Assembly (NCBI RefSeq): GCF_020103695.1 | Contig: NZ_JAHXBF010000015.1 | Location: 124,001 to 188,000 of the forward strand | From: Hyalangium versicolor | GTDB taxonomy: Bacteria > Myxococcota > Myxococcia > Myxococcales > Myxococcaceae | Length of the DNA stretch: 64,000 nt | Direction of reading: 5' to 3' | In this document: positions 43,296 through 51,340 of the stretch, piece after piece | How the letters are laid out: each line of letters begins with the position of its first letter | Numbering within the stretch: the stretch's first letter is position 1 | Program-made: the position numbers and the translations under genes | Notes under the pieces: model-generated | The model's input: only the letters and a program-made list of their open reading frames with translations | Databases searched by the model: none | Told to the model about the DNA's origin: nothing

Positions 43296-44479
43296 GCCCC
43301 TCGCCCTTCCGCGCCCGCTGGTCGCTCGATCCCGACATCCTCTTCCTCAACCACGGCGCGTTCGGTGCCTGTCCCACCGAGGTGCTCCAGGCGCAGGCCG
43401 AGCTGCGCGCGCGCCTGGAGTCAGAGCCCGTCCGCTTCCTCGTGCGCGAGTTCGAGCCGCTGCTCGATGAGGCCCGGGCCGCACTGGCCTCGTTCCTCGA
43501 CGCGGATCCGGACAATCTGGCCTTCGTCCCCAACGCCACCGCCGGGGTGAACACGGTGCTGCGCTCGCTGCGCCTGGCTCCCGGCGATGAGCTGCTCACC
43601 ACCAACCACGAGTACAACGCGTCGCGTAACGCGCTGGACTGGGTCGCGGGACTCTCGGGGGCGAAGGTGGTGATGGCCCGACTGCCCTGGCCCGTCCCGT
43701 CACCCCGGGCCATCGTGGAAGCCGTGCTGGAGCAGGTCACCCCTCGCACCCGGCTGCTGCTCATCGACCACATCAGCAGCCAGACGGCGCTCATCATGCC
43801 GTTGAAGGAGCTCATCCGCGCCCTGCGCGAGGAGGGTGTGGAGACGCTCGTGGATGGCGCGCACGGCCCGGGGCAGGTGCCCCTCTCCCTGCGTGAGCTC
43901 GGCGCTGGCTACTACACCGGCAACTGCCACAAGTGGCTCTGTGCCCCCAAGGGCGCCGCCTTCCTCCACGTGCGCAAGGACCTCCAGGCCGGCATCAAGC
44001 CGCTCTCCGTGAGCCACGGCCACAACTCGCCCCGCCAGGATCGCTCTCGCTTCCGTCTGGACTTCGACTGGACGGGGACGGATGACCCCACTCCCGCCCT
44101 CTGCGTCCCCCACGCCCTGCGATTCATGGGTGGACTGCTCCCTGGCGGCTGGCCCGCGCTGATGGCCGACAATCGGGCCAAGGCTCTGGCCGCGCACCGG
44201 ATGCTGTGCGAGCGACTTCGCGTAGCTCCGCATTGTCCGGAGGAGATGGTGGGCGCCATGGCGACCGTGAGCCTGCCAGATGGCTTTCCGGCCGAGCCTC
44301 CTCCTCCTTACTACCTGGATCCGCTCCAGGAGCGGCTCTTCCACGAGTGGCACATCGAGGTGCCCATCACGGCGTGGCCCAAGCCTCCTCAGCGCCACCT
44401 CCGGCTGTCCGCCCAGGTCTATAACACCCACACCGAGTACCAGACCCTGGCAGAGGCTTTGGAAGCGCTGCTCCGTTGA
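43292..44479 (+). CDS. Class V aminotransferase (isopenicillin N epimerase-like)
   Basis: A fold-type I PLP enzyme of 395 residues. Lys214 (GNCHKWLCAPKG) binds PLP, and Asp188 with His191 (VDGAHGPGQ) holds the cofactor ring. The start RWSLDPDILFLNHGAFG is typical of the isopenicillin N epimerase / cysteine-desulfurase-like group, which includes epimerases, C-S lyases and desulfurases. The true reaction cannot be read from sequence. Its ATG overlaps the tolB stop, so it is translationally coupled to the Tol system genes. Confidence 0.88.
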   Translation: MSPSPFRARWSLDPDILFLNHGAFGACPTEVLQAQAELRARLESEPVRFLVREFEPLLDEARAALASFLDADPDNLAFVPNATAGVNTVLRSLRLAPGDELLTTNHEYNASRNALDWVAGLSGAKVVMARLPWPVPSPRAIVEAVLEQVTPRTRLLLIDHISSQTALIMPLKELIRALREEGVETLVDGAHGPGQVPLSLRELGAGYYTGNCHKWLCAPKGAAFLHVRKDLQAGIKPLSVSHGHNSPRQDRSRFRLDFDWTGTDDPTPALCVPHALRFMGGLLPGGWPALMADNRAKALAAHRMLCERLRVAPHCPEEMVGAMATVSLPDGFPAEPPPPYYLDPLQERLFHEWHIEVPITAWPKPPQRHLRLSAQVYNTHTEYQTLAEALEALLR

Positions 44480-44494
44480 GTAGGCTCCGGGCCA

Positions 44495-45424
44495 ATGCCG
44501 CGCTTTGCCACCATTGATGTGGGCACCAACTCGGTCCTGCTGCTCGTCGCGGACCGATCTCCCGAGGGCGACTTCCAGGCCGTGCTGGAACGCGCCGAGA
44601 TCACCCGGCTGGGACGAGGCGTCGACCAGAGCCGTCGCCTGTCCCCCGAGGGCATGGAGGCCACGCTCTCCATCCTCACCGCTTTCGCCGACGAGGCCCG
44701 CTCCCTCGGTGCCGAGGGCATCGCCGTGTCCGCCACCAGCGCGGCGCGCGATGCCCAGAACGGCGCGGAGTTCCTCGCCGCCGCCAGGGACCGGGCCGGT
44801 GTCGCGGTGGAGATCATCTCCGGGGAGTTGGAGGCACAGCTCTCGTTCGCGTCGGCGTACATGGACTTCGGCAGCACTGCCGCCGGGCCTCTGCTCGTCA
44901 TCGATATCGGCGGAGGCTCCACGGAGTTCATCTACGGTAACAGCGCCGGGCGCGTGGACTTCCGTCACAGCTATGACGTGGGCTCGGTGCGCCTGACCGA
45001 GCGCTTCATTCGCTCGGATCCGCCCTCCGCCGAAGAGCGCCAGCGCGTCTCCTCGTTCCTGCGGGAGACGTTCGCCACGCTGCCGCCGCCTCCTCCCGCC
45101 GCCGAATTGGTGGGCGTGGCCGGCACGGTGACGACGCTCTACGCGGTGCAGAACGGCATCGATCCCTACGACTCCTCGCGCGTGCACGGGGGGACCCTCA
45201 CCCGGGTTCAGCTCGAGCAGCTCGTGAGCCAGCTCTGCGGTGTGCCCGTGGCTGAGCGCCAGAAGTTCCGCGGATTGCAGCCCAAGCGCGCGGACGTCAT
45301 CCCCGCCGGTGCGCACATCCTGCTGGAGGCCCTGCGCGCCCTGGGGCTCGACGAGTGCCGCGTGAGCGATCGCGGCCTGCGCTGGGGACTGATGGCGCAC
45401 CGCTTCGGAGCCTCTCACCCATGA
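44495..45424 (+). CDS. Ppx/GppA family phosphatase
   Basis: An actin-like ATPase-fold phosphatase of 309 residues. Phosphate loops are visible: IDVGTNSVLLLV near the N-terminus, and VIDIGGGSTEF at about 133-143. Family members hydrolyse inorganic polyphosphate or pppGpp. At 309 residues it has only the two core domains, without the C-terminal HD-like domain of long Ppx, so it fits the short exopolyphosphatase type. Its TGA overlaps the start of the MFS gene, and it begins 15 bases after the aminotransferase stop. Confidence 0.9.
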   Translation: MPRFATIDVGTNSVLLLVADRSPEGDFQAVLERAEITRLGRGVDQSRRLSPEGMEATLSILTAFADEARSLGAEGIAVSATSAARDAQNGAEFLAAARDRAGVAVEIISGELEAQLSFASAYMDFGSTAAGPLLVIDIGGGSTEFIYGNSAGRVDFRHSYDVGSVRLTERFIRSDPPSAEERQRVSSFLRETFATLPPPPPAAELVGVAGTVTTLYAVQNGIDPYDSSRVHGGTLTRVQLEQLVSQLCGVPVAERQKFRGLQPKRADVIPAGAHILLEALRALGLDECRVSDRGLRWGLMAHRFGASHP

Positions 45425-46683
45425 GCCTCTCGCCCGCCGTGGCAAGCCCCCCGCACGAGAGTTCTGGCGTGCGCGCGGGCTACGCGCTCCTCATCCTCAC
45501 GCTCATCAACCTGGTCAACTACCTGGACCGGTACATCGTCGCGAGCGCCCTGCCCAACATCCAGAAGGAGCTGGGCATCAACAACACGCAGTCGGGCCTG
45601 CTGGGCACCGTCTTCATCGTGGTGTTCATGCTGGCCTCGCCGATCGGCGGCTATCTGGGAGACCGTATCCCCCGGAAGTTCCTCGTAGCCGGTGGCGTGC
45701 TCATCTGGAGTCTGGCCACGGGAGCCTCGGGTCTGGCCACTACCTTCGTCACGCTGATGATCGCGCGGGCCGTCATCGGCATCGGCGAGGCGGGCTATGG
45801 CGCGGTGGCGCCATCCATCATCTCGGATCTGTATCCCCGGGAGCAGCGGACGCGGGTGCTCTCGTACTTCTACATCGCCATCCCCGTGGGAGCGGCGGCG
45901 GGCTACGGCCTGGGTGGGTGGCTGAGCAGCGCGTACTCGTGGCACACGGCCTTCTTCGCAGGCGGAGTGCCGGGATTGATCCTGGGCACGATGGCCCTCT
46001 TCATGCCCGAGCCCCAGCGCGGGGCCATGGACGGGCCGGACGCGCAGACGAAGCTCCCCTTCAAGGTGGGGCTCAAGGGACTGGCGGGCAACAAGGCGTT
46101 CTGGGCCACGACGGCGGGCTACACGCTGATGACGTTCTCCATCGGCGGGCTCGGCTTCTGGATGCCCACGTACATGGTGAAGACGCGGGGCATGCCCGAT
46201 GACAAGGCGGGCTTCATCTTCGGCGCCATCACCGCCGCGGCGGGCCTGCTGGGCACGGTGGCGGGTGGGTGGCTCGGGGACAGGATGGACCGCAAGCGTG
46301 AGGGCGGTGGTCTGTTCGTCTCGGGCGTGGGGCTGCTGCTCGCCGCACCGTTCATGTACATCGCGGTGAACCTGGAGTCCCAGGCGGCGACGTTCGCCGT
46401 CATCGCGGTGGCGCAGTTCCTGGTGTTCCTCAACAGCGGTCCCATCAACGCGGCCATCGTCAACTGCGTGCAGCCGGCGTTTCGAGCCTTCGCCATGGGG
46501 CTCAACGTGCTCTGTATCCACCTGCTGGGAGACGCCATCTCTCCGTCGTTGATCGGCAACATCGCCGACAACTCCAGCCTCACCACCGCCATCGAGGTGA
46601 ATGCGGTGCCAGTGCTCCTGGGGGGCGTGGCGCTGCTCATCGGCTCGAAGTGGTTCCGAGACGCCGTGCCCCGTCAGCGCTGA
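45421..46683 (+). CDS. MFS transporter (spinster-like)
   Basis: An MFS protein of 420 residues with 12 predicted helices. NLVNYLDRYIVASALPNIQ in helix 1 and GYLGDRIPRKFLVAGG in loop 2-3 are features of the spinster/hexuronate-like group. The second half carries GGWLGDRMDRKREGG. Substrate unknown; family members move lipids, sphingosine-like or organic acid substrates. ATG 45421 overlaps the ppx stop; the in-frame codons back to 45355 lie inside that gene. It closes the chain tolQ to MFS and is followed by a small GC-rich hairpin. Confidence 0.87.
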   Translation: MSLSPAVASPPHESSGVRAGYALLILTLINLVNYLDRYIVASALPNIQKELGINNTQSGLLGTVFIVVFMLASPIGGYLGDRIPRKFLVAGGVLIWSLATGASGLATTFVTLMIARAVIGIGEAGYGAVAPSIISDLYPREQRTRVLSYFYIAIPVGAAAGYGLGGWLSSAYSWHTAFFAGGVPGLILGTMALFMPEPQRGAMDGPDAQTKLPFKVGLKGLAGNKAFWATTAGYTLMTFSIGGLGFWMPTYMVKTRGMPDDKAGFIFGAITAAAGLLGTVAGGWLGDRMDRKREGGGLFVSGVGLLLAAPFMYIAVNLESQAATFAVIAVAQFLVFLNSGPINAAIVNCVQPAFRAFAMGLNVLCIHLLGDAISPSLIGNIADNSSLTTAIEVNAVPVLLGGVALLIGSKWFRDAVPRQR

Positions 46684-46684
46684 G

Positions 46685-46700
46685 CCGCCGCTCGCGGCGG
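46685..46700 (+). terminator. Small GC-rich hairpin after the MFS gene
   Basis: CCGCCG, CTCG, CGGCGG: a perfect six-base stem with a tetraloop directly after the stop. There is no U-tract. Weak terminator at best. Confidence 0.3.
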
Positions 46701-46732
46701 GCACCGTGCACCATTCGGAGGGATTGTTCCCT

Positions 46733-47725
46733 GTGCGAGACCATTGCCCACGCTTCGCCGCGGTCTTGCTCTCGCTAGCGCTCCTGCTGTCTTGCAAGGG
46801 ATGCCCCTCGAATTCATCTACAGGATCACCCGAGCCACTCAGACCTGACGCAGGTGATGCTGGTGACGATGACGACATCGGGTTCATCACGGAGGATGAA
46901 TACGAAACCCTCCCCGTCGACCCGCGTTTCTCCTTTTCGGATGGGATTCGCGATGTCCGGAACCGTTTTTCGTTCACGGTCATGGTCGAGGTCTCATTGG
47001 GACCTCGGGAGCCCATCCGCTGCAGCGGGGTCCTGCTCAGCCCGCACCTTGTTCTCACAGCGGGCCATTGCGTATGCGGGGCCCACCCGATCTCTTCCCC
47101 CGCCGGAGAGGTGCATTCCGTCATTGACGGCTCTCGGTGCGCCGAAGATGCCAAGGTAGAGACCGTCATCTCTTCTCTGGCGGGCAGCCATCCGTCAGAA
47201 GTCATGGCGGAGAAGTTGCGGAGTTATCACGGCAGGGTGCGTCCCCACCCCAGCCTCGAGGTGCTCCTGAGTGAGCAGGCAACTCCACTCTCCAATCGCG
47301 CCAATCTCGCCGTCATCGTCCTGGAACAACCCGTCGACGATGTGCCGATGGCACCTCGTCTTCCGAGCGCAGAGGTGACGCTCGCCGAACCCTTCACCAT
47401 TGCTGGCTATGGATTCGATGGGAGATCTGACTTGATCCAGGGACGTCGCCGCTTCGGCAGGAAGAAGATCACCCGGCTCCCGATGACCGCCTCCGAGGAG
47501 ATCCTGTTCGAGCCAGCAGGAACCCCCTTCACCACTGGAAGTGGCGAACCATGCCTGGTCGAAGGAGGCAAAGAACCCATGCTCGTGGGTGTGACGACCC
47601 TGGACTCCAAGGATGGACCTGCGTTCACGAGCACATTCCCTCATCGGGAGTGGATCCTCTCCGAACTCGGCCGTCCCCTCCCTTCTCTGAAAACTCCGTC
47701 GAGAAGCAAGGATTCAGCCCGATGA
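46733..47725 (+). CDS. Trypsin-like lipoprotein, catalytic triad degenerate
   Basis: A 330-residue lipoprotein (lipobox LLSC, Cys21) with an acidic linker and an S1 trypsin-like domain (about 75-320). His112 (LTAGHC) is present. The position of the catalytic Asp is Asn191 (ANLAVIVL against ADLAVIVL in the next gene). The active-site segment reads TGSGEPCL instead of GDSGGPCF: Ser270 remains but the preceding Asp and the oxyanion-hole Gly are changed. It is therefore probably inactive or weakly active. The GTG start at 46733 has GGAGGG ten bases upstream. Its stop overlaps the start of the next protease gene (ATGA). Confidence 0.8.
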   Translation: MRDHCPRFAAVLLSLALLLSCKGCPSNSSTGSPEPLRPDAGDAGDDDDIGFITEDEYETLPVDPRFSFSDGIRDVRNRFSFTVMVEVSLGPREPIRCSGVLLSPHLVLTAGHCVCGAHPISSPAGEVHSVIDGSRCAEDAKVETVISSLAGSHPSEVMAEKLRSYHGRVRPHPSLEVLLSEQATPLSNRANLAVIVLEQPVDDVPMAPRLPSAEVTLAEPFTIAGYGFDGRSDLIQGRRRFGRKKITRLPMTASEEILFEPAGTPFTTGSGEPCLVEGGKEPMLVGVTTLDSKDGPAFTSTFPHREWILSELGRPLPSLKTPSRSKDSAR

Positions 47726-48671
47726 ACAAGGCACGCGTGGGCCAGGCAGCCAAGACAGTCTTTTCCTGCTACCGCTCGCCCTCAGCGGGTGCGCTGGCAG
47801 CACTCCTGTGCGCGAGGAGTCCGCTGAAGAGCAAGCCCTGCCCGAAGTCCAGCCAACGGATGAACTCCCGAGCATTCTTCGAGGCGAGGGCGACACGCAG
47901 AACCGATTCTCCTCGACCGTCTATGTCTCGCTCTCCGCACTTGAAAACTGCAGTGGCGTCCTCATCCATCCTCGGCTCGTACTCACTGCAGCTCACTGTG
48001 TGTGCCGGGGACGTGAGGACAAGTCAGCCACCCTCCTCGACAGTTCGACGTGTGAGAAGACGGCCACCGTCAAGACAGGGGTGCAGCCCAGAGACTTCCC
48101 GAGCTACACCGGAGACGTCCGCCCCCATCGGGATTTCAAGGTTATCCTCCGGAAGAAGAAGCTCCTGCTGCCTCCCGAGGCCAAGGTCGCTCATGCCCTG
48201 ACCGACAAAGGGAAGCGCTATGTGCTCGTGGATGTCGTGGAGGAGAGCAAAGCGGATCTCGCTGTCATCGTCCTGAAGCGAGCCATGGAGCCTTCGGTTT
48301 CACCGACACCCCCTGCCACGACGAATATCCAGCTCAATGAGAGCGTCATCGCGACTGGCTATGGCGCGGACAACGTCGAGAACGGACTGGTCGTCTTCAC
48401 TGACAGCCAGCCCACTCGCCGTTTCGGCAGGAACATCGTGACAAAGACCGGCGGTGAGCTGTTCACCATCGAGCCCCCCGGAGCCTTGGCTCTCCCGGGC
48501 GATAGCGGCGGCCCCTGTTTCCGTGAGGAATCCATCGGTCCCGTGCTCGTTGGCATCAGTTCGAGAACCTCCCCCGGCAGGAAGTCGACCTTCACGAGCA
48601 CCTACCGCTACCTCCCATGGCTGACTGAGGAGATCCGTCGCGCGGACAAGCTCAGTCCCCAGAGCCCCTGA
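47722..48671 (+). pseudogene. Trypsin-like lipoprotein, intact triad, frameshift in the signal peptide
   Basis: A second S1 protease, similar to its upstream neighbour but with a complete triad (His in LTAAHC, Asp in KADLAVIVL, Ser in LPGDSGGPC). ATG 47722 overlaps the upstream stop (ATGA) and encodes MNKARVGQAAKTV. The hydrophobic core and lipobox LFLLPLALSGCAG are encoded in the -1 frame from 47760, and no start codon exists in that frame upstream. One extra base near 47758-47764 would restore a perfect 316-residue lipoprotein. GTG 47808 could start a version without signal peptide. The cause may be sequencing error, real mutation or frameshifting; the mature protease frame is undamaged. 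Confidence 0.7.
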
Positions 48672-48738
48672 CGCCGCCAACTCTGTGCGACTCCGCGCAC
48701 CGCCAGAGCGCGGACCTCCAGCAGGGCCGTACCCCTCA

Positions 48739-49632
48739 TCACTGCGCCAACCACGCCTCCAGGCTCCGGGACACCTCGGCCGCCCCCGCTGGCCGCTCCT
48801 CAGGAGCCCTGGCCAGGCACCGCAGCACCAGCGCAGCCAGCGCCGCCGGCACCTTCGTGCACTCGCGCGGATCCGGCGGCGGCCGACGCAGCCGCTCGTA
48901 GGCCCCCTTCAACGTGGTGGCCTGGAACGCCGGCTCTCCCGTCAGCATCTCGAACAGCAACAGCCCCACCGCGTACACGTCCGTGCGCGCATCCACCGGA
49001 GACTCGGTGAGCTGCTCGGGCGCCATGTACTGCGGCGTGCCCACCACCCCATCCTGCAGCGTCAGCCCTCCCGGCCCCTCATCCTCCATCGCCCGGGCGA
49101 TACCGAAGTCCGTCAGCACCACCCGCCCCCCTCGCTCCAGCATCACGTTGGCCGGCTTGAGATCCCGGTGAACCACCGACGCCTCGTGCGCAGCTCCCAA
49201 CCCCGCGCACACCGCCAGCGCCACCCGCGCCGCCACCATCGCCTTCAACGAGCCCTCCCGCTGCAACCGCGCCCGGAGATCCTCCCCGTCCACGTACTCC
49301 AGCGTCAGGAACGCCCGCCCCTCGGAGCTGCCCAGCTCGAACACCCGCGCCACGTGCCGGTGGGAGATCCGCTGCGCCAGCCGCGCCTCCCGGCTGAACC
49401 GCTCCAGCGCCACCGGGTTCCTCGCGAAGGACGCATCCAACACCTTCAGCGCCACCCGCTCCCCCTGCACCTCGTCCTGCGCCAGGTACACCGTCCCCAT
49501 CCCCCCTCGCCCCAACACCCGACGCAGCAGGTAGCGCCCCGCGAACAGCCCCTGCTCCACCTCCCGGCTCTCCGAGCCGCACCCCACTGGCAGCGTCGGC
49601 AGGCTGTGCGCGCTCCCGATGAGCGCTTCCAT
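48739..49632 (-). CDS. Hanks-type serine/threonine protein kinase
   Basis: A cytosolic Ser/Thr kinase of 297 residues from the chosen ATG 49632. Motifs: the Gly loop GRGGMGTVYLA, the VALK lysine, the HRDLKPANV catalytic loop, DFGIA and the APEQ segment, and a DVYAVGLLLFEMLTG helix. It ends soon after the kinase domain, with no transmembrane or sensor domain, unlike many myxobacterial kinases. ATG 49680 (16 residues earlier, AAGG close upstream) is a possible alternative. An 18-base palindrome at 49690-49707 precedes it. Substrates unknown. Confidence 0.92.
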   Translation of the reverse strand: MEALIGSAHSLPTLPVGCGSESREVEQGLFAGRYLLRRVLGRGGMGTVYLAQDEVQGERVALKVLDASFARNPVALERFSREARLAQRISHRHVARVFELGSSEGRAFLTLEYVDGEDLRARLQREGSLKAMVAARVALAVCAGLGAAHEASVVHRDLKPANVMLERGGRVVLTDFGIARAMEDEGPGGLTLQDGVVGTPQYMAPEQLTESPVDARTDVYAVGLLLFEMLTGEPAFQATTLKGAYERLRRPPPDPRECTKVPAALAALVLRCLARAPEERPAGAAEVSRSLEAWLAQ

Positions 49633-49689
49633 GTAGTGAAACTGCCCCTTCCAGGGGGTGATTGATTGAACTTTTTCCATGTCCTTGAA

Positions 49690-49707
49690 AAGGTCATTTA
49701 TGACCTT
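49690..49707. promoter_or_regulatory. 18-bp palindrome upstream of the kinase gene
   Basis: AAGGTCAT, TT, ATGACCTT: perfect eight-base arms with a two-base centre, lying in an AT-rich stretch (49660-49760) unusual for this DNA. It is 57 bases upstream of the chosen kinase ATG and about 180 upstream of the divergent sugar-porter start. Candidate operator or promoter element. Confidence 0.45.
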
Positions 49708-49885
49708 CTGCGCCAAAAGGAAAGCGGGAAATACGGTTTTTCTGTTTTTGGAGGGCCGGAAGCGCCTCCGAGGCAGGGCACATGGGGCCTGCTGGACCGC
49801 CTGCCCAAGCGCCTGGGGTGGGTGCCTAGCTTTGCCTTACGAGGGTTCGCTCCGCTGAGGGGGCAGCCGCGAGGAGGAGCAGACC

Positions 49886-51322
49886 ATGGCCGGCGCCGTC
49901 GAGACCCAAGCGGGGAGACCTCCGTCCATCCAGACCCAACTCTCCGCCACGCGCACCATCCTCATGTCCACGGTCGCCGCGCTCGGAGGGTTCCTCTTCG
50001 GCTTCGACACGGCGGTGATCAACGGGGCCATCGGCGCCGTGCGAGACACCTTCCACGCCAGCGAGTGGGCCCTGGGGCTGGCGGTGTCCGCCGCGCTGGT
50101 GGGCTCGGCCATCGGCGCGTTCTTCTCGGGACACCTGGCGGACCGGCTCGGCAGGCCGCGCACCATGGCCGTGGCTGCCGCGCTCTTCGTCATCAGCTCC
50201 GTGGGCTCGGGACTTGCGGGCTCGCTCACGACGCTCGGCTTCTGGCGGCTCATCGGTGGAGGCGCCATCGGCATGGCCAGCGTCATGGCCCCCGCCTACA
50301 TCGCTGAGATTGCTCCGGCACACCTGCGCGGCCGGCTGGGCTCGCTTCAACAGATGGCCATCGTCATCGGCATCTTCGCGGCGCTGATGGGGGACTACGC
50401 CCTGGCCACCCAGGCCGGCTCCGCCATGTCCGTGTCCTGGCTGGGCTTCCCGGCATGGCGCTGGATGTTCTTCTCCGCGCTGCCCGCCGCCGTCCTTTAT
50501 GGCATCGGCTCGATGCTCATCCCCGAGTCTCCGCGTTTCCTCGTCGCTCGCGGACGCGAGCGGGAGGCCGTCGAGGTGCTCCGAGGCATCGTCGGCGACA
50601 CCGCGCCCTCCAAGGTGCTGGAGATCCGCCGCTCGCTGACCAACGTCACCGTTCCCCGCCTGGGAGATCTTCGCGGCCGGCGGTTCGGCCTGCTGCCCGT
50701 GGTCTGGGTGGGCATCATCCTCGCGATGCTCCAGCAGTTCGTGGGCATCAACGTCATCTTCTACTACTCGAGCGTGCTGTGGCAGGCGGTGGGGTTCTCC
50801 GAGCAGAGCTCACTGGCCATCACCGTCATCACCAGCGTCACCAACATCGTCACGACGGTGCTCGCCATCCTCTGCGTGGACCGGTTCGGGCGGAAGCCGC
50901 TGCTGATCGCGGGCTCGGTGGGCATGGCGCTCACGCTCGGGCTGCTGGCGTTCCTGTTCGGCACCGCGGGGCTCGACGTGAACGGCCATCCGGTGCTGCA
51001 GGGCACCCGAGGCCTCGTGGCGTTGATCTGCGCCAACCTCTACGTCTTCTGCTTCGGGTTCTCGTGGGGCCCCGTGGTCTGGGTCATGCTGGGTGAGATG
51101 TTCCCCAACCGGATCCGCGCGGTGGCCCTGTCGCTGGCCGCGGCGATGCAGTGGGTGGCCAACTTCGTGGTGTCGGCCACCTTCCCCGCTCTTCAGAAGG
51201 CAGGCCTGGGCTTCGCCTATGGGCTCTACACCGCCGCAGCGGTGCTCTCGCTCCTGTTCACCATCAAGTACATCCGCGAGACCCGAGGCAAGGAGCTGGA
51301 GAACATCGAGCACGAGTCTTGA
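49886..51322 (+). CDS. Sugar-porter family MFS transporter
   Basis: A sugar transporter of 478 residues with 12 helices. Family motifs: GGFLFGFDTAVINGAI in helix 1, ADRLGRPRT in loop 2-3, PESPRFLV after helix 6, QQFVGINVIFYYS in helix 7 and VDRFGRKPLL between helices 8 and 9. GGAGGAG stands a few bases before the ATG. These proteins import hexoses or pentoses by proton symport or facilitation; the exact sugar is unknown. It is divergent from the kinase gene and convergent with the acyltransferase gene. Confidence 0.93.
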   Translation: MAGAVETQAGRPPSIQTQLSATRTILMSTVAALGGFLFGFDTAVINGAIGAVRDTFHASEWALGLAVSAALVGSAIGAFFSGHLADRLGRPRTMAVAAALFVISSVGSGLAGSLTTLGFWRLIGGGAIGMASVMAPAYIAEIAPAHLRGRLGSLQQMAIVIGIFAALMGDYALATQAGSAMSVSWLGFPAWRWMFFSALPAAVLYGIGSMLIPESPRFLVARGREREAVEVLRGIVGDTAPSKVLEIRRSLTNVTVPRLGDLRGRRFGLLPVVWVGIILAMLQQFVGINVIFYYSSVLWQAVGFSEQSSLAITVITSVTNIVTTVLAILCVDRFGRKPLLIAGSVGMALTLGLLAFLFGTAGLDVNGHPVLQGTRGLVALICANLYVFCFGFSWGPVVWVMLGEMFPNRIRAVALSLAAAMQWVANFVVSATFPALQKAGLGFAYGLYTAAAVLSLLFTIKYIRETRGKELENIEHES

Positions 51323-51340
51323 GACTCGGGCATCCCTGCC

